From NCBI RefSeq assembly GCF_910592395.1, contig NC_088316.1, forward strand, positions 19,406,001 to 19,470,000: a DNA stretch of 64,000 nucleotides, written 5' to 3'. This document shows, one piece after another, positions 1 to 10,194 of the stretch; position 1 is the first letter of the stretch, and every line of letters starts with the position of its first letter. This DNA comes from Lineus longissimus (Eukaryota; Nemertea; Pilidiophora; Heteronemertea; Lineidae). Under the pieces are notes generated by a model. That model was not told the DNA's origin. It did no database searches and saw nothing but the letters and a program-made list of their open reading frames with translations. The translations under genes were made by a program, and so were the position numbers.

Positions 1-110
1 GGGTTGTATAATGAATGGTAAATGATTGTCAAGGTATGGTTTCAGTGTTGAATCAACGGTAATGCACAGTTGTTTAAACAGATACGACACTGCCTTCCAT
101 TCTTTTCCAG

Positions 111-1097
111 GATTCTGGTGGGGTATTGTCGCTGGAAAATGTGTTGAAAATGTCATCTACATCACGACTGTTCTAAGGACGGACTGGGAGGAGGAGGCGA
201 ATCAGGTATGTTGCTCTCTTACCACAATCCTAACCCGTCCAACGTCCGCCATTGGCCTGCATTCTATGGACGTCTGTCGAATAGGTCGGCAATCAAATTG
301 GTTATAATGTAGTTTTTCGAATACAAATATCCATTTTATCCATTTGAACTCTTTGGAAAATATCAATTGTATATATTGCTCTGACATTTCAGGCTCAGAT
401 TCGTGCAGGAATGACTGACTTCCTCTACGATGATGACAAACTTGTCGAGTCCTCCACTTCCTTCGAATCATCTATTTCATCCGAGGTGGAGACAGATCTC
501 GACAATGACGAGACCGTGGGTGAGTTCATGGGCATTTTCTAGCAAATTATATATAGGGTGGCATTAGATTAGGCTATCAATATTTTTTGCTAGATCGAAG
601 TTTTCTTTCATTGTTGATCAGGTAACTCATCAGAAAACACCTCAGTGGACCTATTTAAGGTCACAAAGCAATGTGTTACTAATTCTTTCTGACTTGTCAC
701 TCCAGGTCTGATGGTGAAAAAGCGGAGAAAACGGAGCGCTATCTCGTTTTCGTCTCGGACGGGCCCGGCCCTGCGACAGAAGAAATACTGCGGTCAATAT
801 AGCTGCAGCCAGATAGATATCGCACAGTTAGATGAAGAATACACAGAAAAGCTCACATCAGAGGAACTGCTTTGCAGGCGTGGTTTGACTCTCTTGGCCA
901 TGCTTATGATACTAGGACTTGGCCTATTTTGTCGGTTTGTGTTTGTGGTGTCTACCCCGATGGACAGTTCGCTCCATCAGCTATGTGTGCTTTGGAATAT
1001 AACCTGGAATTCTACAGTGTTTCCTGTAAATAATAATAGCGTCATATTAGGAAACACCACCTATCCTATTTGCAATGAGACTCTGACACTTCTTTGA
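111..1097 (+). CDS. SLC47A1: MATE-family multidrug and toxin extrusion transporter (SLC47A1-like), 3' end only
   Basis: Coding exons 111-205, 393-519 and 706-1097 join in phase; the 5' part lies outside the window. MATE proteins are proton/cation-coupled antiporters that export organic cations across the plasma membrane. The first exon reads FWWGIVAGKCVENVIYITTV then LRTDW, the end of the last MATE-core helices followed by the typical RTDW step into the cytoplasmic loop. The second exon is an acidic Ser-rich loop. The third carries a basic stretch, then LTSEELLCRRGLTLLAML, which resembles the conserved lead-in to the thirteenth helix of animal MATE1 (residues before and inside the helix at 882-950). 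After that helix comes a roughly 48-residue tail with five N-glycosylation sequons, longer than I recall for mammalian MATE1. The family call is firm. SLC47A1 rather than SLC47A2 cannot be decided, because invertebrate copies are often co-orthologous to both. Confidence 0.85.
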
Positions 1098-1944
1098 GAG
1101 TTATCGCACCGAACCCAAACAACTTTAGCTTATGCATCTTATTGTATTGCCGGATTCAAAGGCAAGCAAATACAAGCGTAATGGTTGCAAGGTGTAACTT
1201 GCTATTGAATAAGGCAGAATCTTTCATAACATGATTTTCTGCTCCTGGTGGGAAGCACATCCTTTGCGTGATAACTCTAACATTGGTGGGTTACTCAATC
1301 ACTGTGATAGATATCCACATTGGCAAGTTTCAGTACATCTCTGTACAACCAACTGTACTTCTTTGATAATACAACAACTTCCGCAACAAATTCCACAGTT
1401 TGTTACTTTTCTGTCTTCGATTTTTTATTGCCTCTATTGTCCCTCTGGGTCATCCTGTTATACCCCTCAATGTGAATACTAATTAACTCACTCAATAAGG
1501 TCACTCTGAGTGTTTGGCTCACCTCTGGTGAAATCGTTGAGATGTCGGAAAAGGCTTCCTACTAATTTCTGTTCTTGAGCCTGTGACTAAAACCATCTTC
1601 CATCTCTACAAGTGTATACTTTCTTTGTCATAAATGACCACGAACTCATCATTTCCAACGTTGTAGTTTTTTCTTTCAATGTAAACGCAGTCATGCATTG
1701 TTTTATCAGCTGGTTGCGGGTGTCAGGCCCTAACAGTGTGGCATGTTGTAAGCTGCAACTCAAGGCAAAGGAAAAAAATCAATTTAAAAAGTCACAATTG
1801 AAATCAGTTTGAAAAAGCACGTTTCAGACATTTATCAAACAAAAATTTTGAAAGGTGGGAAAATATTGATAAATGGGTGAGAACTAAGGAGTCACTAACG
1901 TATGGTTTCATGTCGTAGCATAATAACTGGCACAATTATCAACA
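1098..1944. other. 3' flank of the MATE gene and intergenic spacer
   Basis: No gene is supported here. The stretch presumably contains the MATE 3' untranslated region; I see no clear canonical AATAAA in a convincing position. Short open frames at 1231-1482 and 1612-1812 have no recognisable domain, no splice signals in phase with neighbours and AT-rich composition like the surrounding spacer. Confidence 0.6.
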
Positions 1945-1950
1945 TATAAG
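1945..1950 (+). promoter_or_regulatory. TATA-like box of the metalloprotease gene
   Basis: TATAAG lies 63 bp upstream of the ATG at 2008, so initiation about 30 bp downstream would leave a 5' leader of roughly 30-35 nt. Secreted, tissue-restricted invertebrate genes often have TATA promoters. Position and motif are the only support. Confidence 0.35.
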
Positions 1951-2007
1951 TATACTTGGTGCCTTCTTTGGAGCCATTCTCTCGATGCCGCGATCTTAAG
2001 ACTCATC

Positions 2008-5000
2008 ATGACACCACGGATTCTGACTGTTCTTACAGTTGGCCTTGTTTGTCTGCATTATGGACAGCCCAAGACTTTCCAAAAGGTAAGGAAATTTATT
2101 GACATTTATTTGCACCATTTCATCCGTTTAAAATGCGATGGACAACTTTGACGTATATTGTAACTTCTATTTTTGGTAATGTTCATTCACATGCCTATTG
2201 TGATAATGCAGCATAATTTCAACTCTCTTTCAGAGGGAGACTTCTGTGAAAGTTCAATTTGTCAAATCCTCAACCGCAGATTGTAAGTTCGTTTATATCT
2301 CAAACAATGTCATATTTGGTGGCTAGAGTGGAGCTAGAATGTTGGCCAAAACCTTGGCTCTCCCTCGGTTTTGGTCTGCATTAAAGCTCCACCCTGGCGG
2401 TTTTGGTGAATATCCAATACCTCCAGTTCGGTACTGATCAATTCCTTAAGCCACACAATTATTTTGATGAATTTCACGGAAATGTTCAATTGATGGTTTG
2501 GGACTAGAAATCTAAAAATGCATGCATGATGCCAATCAGGGTATCACCATCACGTTTTCAAGTTCGATTCAATACGTCGGCCAGAACTTCAAAGAGAAGG
2601 TTGTATCGAATCCCATTCGAAGATTGCTTTATTCTGTTTTTCTTCATGGTAGGCCTCTAATGAAATACGTCTATCAGAAAGAATGAAGTATTCTTTGTAC
2701 CAGTAGTCTTGATCTGTTTTTGTGTTCCAGGGCCTGCAAGTAATGCAGGTAAGTCAAAAAGAACAATATCATCCGATTTAAATATCAAATTGCTTCTTTC
2801 TACATTAACCACTTAATGCTGTAAGACGTATATATACGCAAACTCTATCTGAACCGCTCTGCCGTAAGACGTATATATACGTCAGCCATCCACAGGATTG
2901 TTCCATGTAAAATTCTGTACTGAAAACCCTATTCAAACAATCGTGGGAAATCCCCAGCGTAAACTGAAACTGAGGAGGCTTCGTTCTTCACAAAAACACC
3001 AGCTGGCAGCACTTGATCTTGCCGCTGCAAAGATGTTTCCTGAAATTATATCTGGCAGAGCGGCATGGTGAGAAATTTTTGATTGCGGGATTTAGCGGTA
3101 AAACATCATTGGCCGTGCAGGCCATCTCATTAGGGCCTACATGTATATGTATTTGTTTTCATGATTTAAGAATCTTTCAAGAAAGAAACACCCATATTGA
3201 CCGATCACAATCCCGGCGACAGCGCCAACAAGCGGCTCACCTTGACCGCGTTTGGCAAGGATTGGACCATATCTCTACAGAAGAATACCATGTTATATGG
3301 GAAGGATATGGCATTTGAGATCAGGGAACCATACAAAGGTGGCGTCATGGATACCCTTGCTCGCCCGGCGGATTGCTTCTATATCGGCACAGTGGAGGCT
3401 GGCGAGAATGAAGCAGGCTCAGCAGCAGTGTCCACTTGTAATGGAAAGGTAGGGAGGCGTAAAACTCGCAATTGAATTTACATCCAGTCATTCCGGACCA
3501 CTGGTCATTGCCCGAAATGGTTCCTATAAAATGGTCCTGATTGTCCGAAACAGGCCGAATTGACTTTATACACAAGTTCTCGCGGATGCTCCCCACAGCT
3601 TAAAAAACTTAGAAAATCAGGTCATTTTAGAAAATTTCAGTCGGAGCAGTTTTCAGTCTTGATGATACATCCAGAATACATTTACATGCGTCCCCTTCTC
3701 CATACGCGTTCTCTTCTTTTTACTCATCAACTATCACCGTCTGCTTTACGCAACTCCATGTTTCAGGTGACAGGGACGCTTATCACAAACCTGAATGATT
3801 ACATGATAAACCCAGTGATACGCAAGGGAAGAAAGAGGGCGACAGACGAAGACCCAATCGAGATGCTGATACGACACATTAACTCAACGATAGCCGGTGT
3901 GTATTGACCGTCTTGTTTGAACTTTGTTTGACAAGAAGTGGGCCCTCTGATTGTTAGGTTTTAGACATATCGAGACATCAGATCCTATACTTAAGGAATT
4001 GAACCCGAGGCGGAGGACCTTGGTTGAGTTACCAAGACACTCTCGACAATTTTAGCTCCACCCGAGAGTGTCTTGGTAACTCAACCAAGGTCCGAAGCCG
4101 AGGGTTCAATTTCTATTCTAAAATACCTCAAACTTAAAAAGATAGGCCACGAAATAACTTGAATATGTGCGAATTTGGCAAATTCCATCCATCGCCTGCC
4201 CGGAGCGCCGGTAGCGCCGTTGTTTACATTATGTTACGGCAGCGCGTACAGGAAGTCCGGATCGGCTCGCTCAAGTGATGCTAAAATCCGCGCAAATGGG
4301 CTATTTGGAGCGTTTTTCTCAGCAAATGTGTGTAGTGCTCATTAAAAAACTTAGGGTGGTTGATGCTTCCTTGGCTGATTTGTGTTTGAAGCAGTGTTTT
4401 GAGAGCCTCAAACATCTGAAGTGAGCTGTGTGCATGGTTTCCACATTTTAGTGCAACCCGAGGGAACTTTGGTAGAGCATCTTGGTTGCGTGTCCAAAAC
4501 ACTCCACTCTCAGAACGAGGCTTATGCATTTTCCATTTAAAAGTTGACTTTACGGTACCAAGGTATTTTAGAATACCAATTCAGTGCCATAGAAATACCT
4601 GTATATATTCGAGTTCTAAACTTGAATACAATAACCTTCAACTTAGGTCAAAACTGCAAGCCAACCTGGATCCCTCGATCTGCGAGCTTTGTGTTCGCTC
4701 CTTGATCTCGCCTATCTACCAAAACCCCCTCAGAGATGACACACTTGACTTTTTGATTTGAACATTCTGCATTAACCTGTGTTTATTTCTACTTCAGAAG
4801 GTCGTAGCCGTTCAAAGCGATCAGCCATAGCCGAGGAGATCCTACACCAGCCGCTGCTGAGGCCTGACGGAAGGGCCATCTTCTTCGAAACTGGAGTCGT
4901 TATCGACAGGGTTAGCGCTCCGATATTTCAAATATTTCCTCCATATTGGTCAAGAAATAAACCGTAAAGAGCGGAAAATGTCCGAATTCAATGCGCTACA

Positions 5001-8000
5001 AAAATGTACGCAATAAAGATACAAAAATATTTATTTCGTTGCCTGCAGTACTCTACAGATGCTGTTCATTTTAAATGCTTTACTCCAGTGTCGTACAGAA
5101 AGCTCTCATGTACATCTTCAAGCAATTTTCGGTAAAGACGTTCTAATCTTCTTTTTCAACAATCTCTGTTCATATACCACCTGGTTGTCTTTTACGACAG
5201 AGTTATACTGATGAACTACACAGCGTTCTTTACATCGAGTATGACGAACTACCACGATACGTCACAGATCTATTCAATGCGGTAAGTATAACCTCCTTTT
5301 CTACGACAAACTTGGCATAGCCAGTTAAAGTTAAAGATATCCGATAGAGACGTCGACACACATTGTATAAAGAAATAGATTCCTTTCATCAGTGACACAT
5401 TCGTTTCATTGGTTTTGAGCTGCCCTATCCGTCACCAGATCGGTCTCGGCATATAAGGTGTGGTCTGCGCGCAGCGGAGACAGTGGGAAGTCTTCACGGG
5501 CGTTTTAGGGGCTATGATCTTACGACAGGAAACTGGCTGCCTCGGAAACAGCTGCTGTGGATAACACTTACCCAAAGTTATCTCAAACTAGTTGTCGTTA
5601 TCTTTCTACCTGCAGGTGCAGTTGTGGTACCTGCACCCAACCCTCGGGTACCAGGTGTGGTTGACTCTACAGAAGGTGATCATTATACAGTACGACATTC
5701 CCGTGCAGGGAAAGACCGATGTAAGTTGTCAGGTTTGGTGGATGATCTTCTCTGTGTGAACTCCAGGTAGTGTGGCACCTCCACCCTACCAGAGCTGATT
5801 GACACCCTTACCACGGACCAAATGGCCGATTGGACAGAACAGAACGAGATTCTCCTGTGTGAGAAACCATACTGAGTTCGTTCTCTTATGTTGATGATAG
5901 GTTTGCTTCTCTGTTTGGGGAGGCGGTGATTTGTTCTGTCTCTTATTCACTGCCTTTACAGCTCGGTATATCCAGTCACTACTACATTGTAATAAAGAGG
6001 ATAATAGCATTGACCCAGGGATGTGCGGAGAGCTGTTCCCATCCAGCTTAGCCACTCCCCCTGCTATAAAGCATTCCTTCTGGTCGTTGGAAGTATATTG
6101 GGCGGGGAGATGTTTGTTCCTCAAATCATTTCTCATTTTAAGTTAGCCAAGGCATGCGGATGGCAGGGGAAGACTTTCAGCGACTCTGCTAACTGGGATG
6201 GTACATTCCTACTTACTGGGTAAGCAACAACCTCCTCTCCAACGTTATCGTCTTTCCTAAGAAAGGCTTACATCCAAAACGTCCGCCATGACATGTCCTT
6301 GACGTTATTCTATCATAATAAAGACATACAATGTAAATTGATAGATATGCAACTAATTTAATCAATCTTACGTATATCGCAGTCGATATTTCGCCACCCT
6401 CGATGACCAGGGTCAGTTGGTAAGTGCGGAGTGAAATGTCCTCAAGCTCAGCGTGATATTTCGTCGCTCCTTCTTAATTCGTATTTTTCCTTCCAGTGAC
6501 AAATCCATTCTTGGGGGAATCGGTGGACTGGGTAAGAGAAATACCAATAAAAGTGTTTAAATCTTTCTGTTTCTCAAATTAAGTCGACGAATCTCAATCT
6601 TTCAAGAATATCAAATTGGTCTTACCCACCCGTGTATCTACGAATAGTTGCCTTCTTCCATCTTTGCATTATCAACTTGCCTGCAAAACTTGTTCTACGA
6701 GTTCGAACTCTTTCGTCTAATACCAACGGCTAACGTATGTTTACGTCAATCTGCATCACTATAACTAATTTTCTTGATGTTTATTTTTAGCGTATCCTGG
6801 GACTGCGTGCGGCAATATCAATTATCATTGCGCTGGCATTTTGGTTAACAACCATCAGAGCTTGATGGCCCGTTCCATCGCACATGAGGGAGCACACGTG
6901 TAAGTTAGAAAGGCTTTCAGCCGAGGCTGACGAAATGAGCTGACACCTCCTGTAGTTGGGTTGGCCGCGAAAAAAGAAAAAGAAAATGTTGTCCACAACC
7001 GGATTCGAACATGCGCCCTTTGGATCGAACATCGTATTCTGCCATTTCAGACGAGCGCTCTACCAACTGCTCTGAAGTTTCTAAGACTTCTGACGTCAAC
7101 TATTTGTCGAAATCTGATTGGCTGAAAGTCCCTGTACAAATGTACACTGTAGTGCCCGAAAGGTTCAGGAAAAAAATTCGCGGGCGGGCCGCCCCCGGTC
7201 TACAGAGAGAAATGCAGTGGTACAGATCTCAGATTCGAGATAGATCCTGGACTTCAGCAGAAAGCAGCCTCGCTATCAATAAACTGGCTCCCATTGAGGT
7301 GAAACAAACAGGGGCAAGACTCTTCACAGACTGTTCATACCTCAATATGCTAACATAACACTAATGACCTCCTCCTTCTCCACACAGGTCCCGTCATTTT
7401 ACTCATCTGATACACAAATAATGTTTTGCCGCTTTCACCATGGTTGTATGCCTAACAGTGCCCTCGGCAGGATAATATTATCTTACTCTCACCACAGCTT
7501 GGTGTATCTCGGTCTTTTCTCTCCAGACTTGGTCCTATGGATGACTACGTAAAACCCTACTCGGACGTCTGTTACACTGGCATGATGAGAGAGGGGCTCT
7601 ATGAAGACAGGGATTGGTCCACTTGCAGTGTTCAGATGCTGGAACAGTTTCTCCAGTAAGCAGTCCACTTGGGTGGCCGAGAAACGTTCTCGTTTAGTAA
7701 AAAGGCCGAGTGTACGTTTTACGACTGGTGTATAACAGTATTACCATAATGTCGCGAGAGTCTTGATCAGTTTGCGATTTGGAAACAGAGAAACTTGGTA
7801 CTCACTTACCTACAATCTTGGTACTCACTTACCTACAATCCCAATAGCATAGAGAAAGGAGGACATCGGGGTGATGAGTATGGATTCCATCATACAGAGT
7901 TTACAACTTAACTCTTTGCGTCAGACACTGTTGGTGCTCACAGGTCCAATGAAGACAAAGGTTGTTCTCTTTCCCAGGACAAAGGCCAAGTTAACGAATT

Positions 8001-10194
8001 GCCTCCTGCGTGAGTCCACCCCCAGTCTTCCCTCTCTCAGTCGGCCTAAGTTCCTAAATAATGTGGCGTGGAGGTCGAGCGCTGAGCAGAGCAGTACCTA
8101 CCACAGTGAGGTAGCTTGGGGAGCTTGGAAGGCGGTGGATGGGAGTATCACAGGAGTACCACATCTGGATCCCAACCGTAAGTAACCTGCCTACCAAGAG
8201 AAAGCACAAGGGCGTCGTGTTGTGATGACGCGGACAAGCGTGTCCTGCAATAGCGACCGCCAAGGACAGGCTGTCTCTGTCGCTTTGCCACTACAGTGCA
8301 GTGCGAGCTGCACTATCTGATCATGGCGTAAGGAACCAAACACGAGAGACTTTCGTTTGATATCACATGAAATATGCTGTAGCTTGCGACGAATATCACT
8401 CGAAGGAGCAGACTTATGCCTATGACACAGCAAATATATCCGAGGACAGTCCCCGGGATATCCCGAGTCACGTGCATCTCGCGTCGAACAAGATCATTCC
8501 TGCTAAACGTATCTTGCCCTTTTAGCTGTTTTTGGTAGCTGCACCCGGACGCAACCCGAGAAAGATCCCTGGCTGATGATAACCTTACCAAAGGAACACC
8601 GCGGCACCACCATCACAACCATCCATGTCTACAACAGGGAGGACTGCTGCGCTGATAGGCTGCACGATTTTGAAATCAGGGTCGGAGATAATGAGAAATT
8701 CCAGAAGAATCCACTGTGTCATTTTCATAAAGGAGGTAAGCCTACACTCTTTGTTCTTCAGCACAGCTTGGTAAGGCATTCATTCAATCATGAACATCCT
8801 CTGAAATTATGATAACTAACAAATTGCATGCATATCTATTACCTGTTGCTTCTAATCCATTGTTCGTCCTCTTCAGGTGTACCGGGCGGTCGGTATGGAA
8901 TGGTTATCATCCGATGTGACAATCCGCTCTCTGGGAAATACGTCAGTATTCAAATCAAGGGCGGGGACAGGGAGATACTGACGGTGTGCGAGCTCATGGT
9001 CTATCAAGGTACGATCTTTAGGCGCAACGCCAAAATGTCCTTCCTCACAACTTCTAAGAGTGAACAACTTTTCCGTATTCCATGTATCACTAGGCTCATC
9101 TAGGGATACGGATTTTAAACTGAAAAATTACTTTTCTTAAAACTTTTTTGAGAACTGCTGTCTATTTACCGGTTATTAGGTCAATGCGCGAGATTGGGCT
9201 TCAACGATGAGCCGTTTGGCTCTTACTAGTTCATATACTGTACGGTAAGGAAGTAAGGTCTTGAATATTTCTTTTAGATGTCCAACTCCCCTTCTACAAG
9301 AATCCGAATTATAGCTGTGCCGATGCAATTTACGGCTGCGCAGGAGCAAAGCGATTTAACGGATGTGGAGGAGACCACAAGAAGACAAATTGTGCCTTCA
9401 CCTGCGGGTTTTGCAAGCGTGAAGTGTCACATCCTACTATCCCGACGGGCACAATCCATCCTCCATACAGTACTGACGAGCCAACTTGCCGTGATGAGAG
9501 CAGGAGTTGTCCTCATCTTGTAGCGAATGGGGATTGCCTGGCGGGGGACAACATGAGAAGGTAGAGCCTGAGGGTGAAATGCAAACATGACCATCACCAG
9601 GAATATTAGAGAAACTCATTGAATTAGCGCAGTAATCACAAATATTCTTGTCTGTGACAAGTCCTCGGTACTGAAAAGAGATATGGCAAACCTATGTACT
9701 CTGTTAATGTATCTTGCATACATTATTGTCTTCAAAATGAGGTTAGCGCGCGAGAGTTGGGTGAACGAATCGGGATTTGTTTCCGCAGGGACTGCAAAAT
9801 CATCAGGATTATTCGCATCGAGCTACAGTCAACTATTCAAAAGTTCCTTTCTTTATTTTGTAGATGCCCGCTCTCGTGTAATGGCTGCAAGCTACCAACG
9901 ACTACTCCTGCGACCACCACAACGACGACATCAACCACAACCACGACCACAACAACCACCGAGCCACCTTGCCTCGACCAACGGCCTGATTGCCCTGGAT
10001 GGGCATCCATGGGTCACTGCGCTCTAAACCCTGTCCTGCTACATGTCCAGTGCAGAAAGTCTTGCGGGTTGTGCAAACCCGAGACAGGTTGTGCTGACCA
10101 GGAGTACAACTGCCCTGCTTGGGCGAAAGCAGGAAATTGCGAATCGAGTCCGCACATTGTTCAAAACTGTAAGAAATCTTGTGGAGCCTGCTAA
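2008..10194 (+). CDS. Secreted M12B (reprolysin/ADAMTS-like) metalloprotease with fucolectin-like F5/8C and four ShKT domains
   Basis: Eighteen coding exons join in phase: 2008-2085, 2234-2282, 2731-2748, 3171-3448, 3767-3896, 4798-4910, 5201-5281, 5616-5720, 5771-5858, 6147-6219, 6497-6531, 6791-6899, 7527-7655, 7978-8177, 8526-8735, 8877-9008, 9278-9560, 9864-10194, giving 813 residues. Order: signal peptide (1-20), reprolysin propeptide (to about 192, ending RSKR), zinc protease (about 193-440), F5/8 type C domain of fucolectin type (about 455-609), ShKT domains at 623-655, 680-712, 740-774 and 780-813, with a poly-Thr linker at about 716-736. There is no disintegrin, thrombospondin or membrane segment, so it should be a secreted extracellular protease with carbohydrate- or matrix-binding tails. 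The family and domains are clear; the substrate is unknown. The third zinc ligand is Asp instead of His. Small exons and the 50-bp intron at 5721-5770 are the least certain parts. Confidence 0.85.
2821..2883. repeat. Pair of GTAAGACGTATATATACG direct repeats containing a palindrome
   Basis: The 18-mer GTAAGACGTATATATACG occurs at 2821-2838 and again at 2864-2881. The second copy sits in a perfect 16-bp palindrome, GACGTATATATACGTC (2868-2883). It lies in the intron before exon 3171-3448. Likely a fragment of a dispersed repeat; function unknown. Confidence 0.6.
3997..4111. repeat. Foldback inverted repeat, 49-bp arms and 17-bp loop
   Basis: The arm at 3997-4045 is the reverse complement of 4063-4111. 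The inner 30 bp of each arm are identical and the outer 19 bp have a few mismatches, mainly around GAGGCGG versus TCGGCTT. The loop is 4046-4062. It sits in a metalloprotease intron. A foldback element or a short inverted duplication fits; I see no clear target-site duplication. Confidence 0.75.
4115..4574. repeat. Possible small non-autonomous element with 14-bp inverted ends
   Basis: ATTCTAAAATACCT at 4115-4128 is the exact reverse complement of AGGTATTTTAGAAT at 4561-4574. The enclosed block has a GC-rich core (about 4190-4290) unlike the flanking intron. It codes for nothing recognisable. Chance pairing cannot be excluded. Confidence 0.3.
6383..6419 (+). other. 37-nt exon-like segment inside a metalloprotease intron
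   Basis: The segment is flanked by an acceptor (ATATCGCAG) and a GTAAGT donor and is open in phase with exon 6147-6219. It is left out of the protein model because joining 6219 directly to 6497 gives the conserved LTGDKS reading, whereas including it places a TGA at the junction with exon 6497. Confidence 0.35.
6966..7076 (-). repeat. tRNA-derived element (SINE-like or degenerate tRNA)
   Basis: On the minus strand GAGCAGTTGGTAGAGCGCTC resembles a tRNA D-arm with the A box, and GTTCGAATCC about 50 nt later is a B box. A T-rich tail at 6966-6984 follows. The T-stem does not pair properly and the anticodon region is too long, so it is not an intact tRNA. It lies in the intron between the two halves of the zinc motif. 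Confidence 0.5.
7794..7839. repeat. Two tandem copies of a 23-bp unit
   Basis: CTTGGTACTCACTTACCTAC followed by AAT is repeated exactly at 7794-7816 and 7817-7839, in the intron before exon 7978-8177. Each copy contains a GGTA and a CTTAC step, but no coding use is seen. Confidence 0.7.
7978..9008 (+). other. Fucolectin-like F5/8 type C domain exons
   Basis: Exons 7978-8177, 8526-8735 and 8877-9008. The first is read through the splice-like GTGAGT at 8010 because a 30-nt intron would be too short and the frame continues. NNVAWRSSAEQSSTYHS and WKAVDG match the NVAxxxxAxQSSTyxx...A.nAvDG start of fucolectin/F5/8C domains; DPWLMITLP and VYNREDCCADRLHDFEIRVG match the Wwxvdl and iynRxdcCxxRl signature including the vicinal Cys pair. 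CDNPLSGKYVSIQ and ILTVCELMVY close the fold. In eel fucolectin this domain binds L-fucose; whether the sugar-binding His/Arg set is complete here needs alignment. Confidence 0.8.
9278..10194 (+). other. Four ShKT domains with poly-Thr linker
   Basis: Exons 9278-9560 and 9864-10194 encode four six-cysteine ShKT modules: the first ends NCAFTCGFC, the second is split by the intron and ends CPLSCNGC, the third ends CRKSCGLC and the fourth ends the protein with CKKSCGAC. The second and third are separated by a Thr-rich, probably O-glycosylated linker encoded by ACN repeats at about 9897-9960. ShKT modules occur as accessory domains on many animal metalloproteases and peroxidases and as potassium-channel-blocking peptides in cnidarians; position after a protease suggests an accessory role, not a free toxin. 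Confidence 0.85.

Larger units (their letters stand above)
2234..4820 (+). other. Propeptide-coding exons of the metalloprotease
   Basis: Exons 2234-2282, 2731-2748, 3171-3448, 3767-3896 and the start of 4798-4910 encode a Pep_M12B-type propeptide. FYIGTVEAGE followed by STCNGK (3171-3448) and VTGTLITNLNDYMINP (3767-3896) match the family pattern of an FYxGxV strand, an StCdG strand and an FTGTI-like strand. Two basic sites could release the propeptide: RKGRKR near 3824-3838 and RSKR at 4809-4820, just before the catalytic domain; the second is in the usual furin position. The cysteine of STCNGK is the only obvious candidate for a cysteine switch. Confidence 0.8.
4821..7655 (+). other. M12B catalytic domain exons with HExxHxxGxxD zinc motif
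   Basis: Exons 4798-4910 through 7527-7655 encode the protease. IFFETGVVIDRSYTDEL is the usual first strand and LLTGDKSILGGIGGLAYPG the LTG...GxA core ahead of the active site. The active-site helix IAHEGAHVLGPMDD is split by the intron 6900-7526. His381, Glu382 and His385 are in place, Gly388 is in place, and residue 391 is Asp where metzincins normally have the third His; the following Asp392 matches the usual family Asp. The Met-turn region is CYTGMMRE and the domain closes with WSTCSVQMLEQFL, the conserved WSxCS segment of ADAMTS-type proteases. Catalytic Glu and general fold appear intact, so an active enzyme is plausible but not shown. Confidence 0.8.

Noticed and set aside
6966-7076. 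Functional tRNA gene on the minus strand
   Set aside because: T-stem and acceptor stem do not pair and the anticodon arm is too long.
8010-8040. GTGAGT...CTCTCAG looking like a 31-nt intron within the F5/8C exon
   Set aside because: Too short for splicing, and the frame continues without a stop through it (NCLLRESTPSLP), whereas removing it breaks phase with the next segment.
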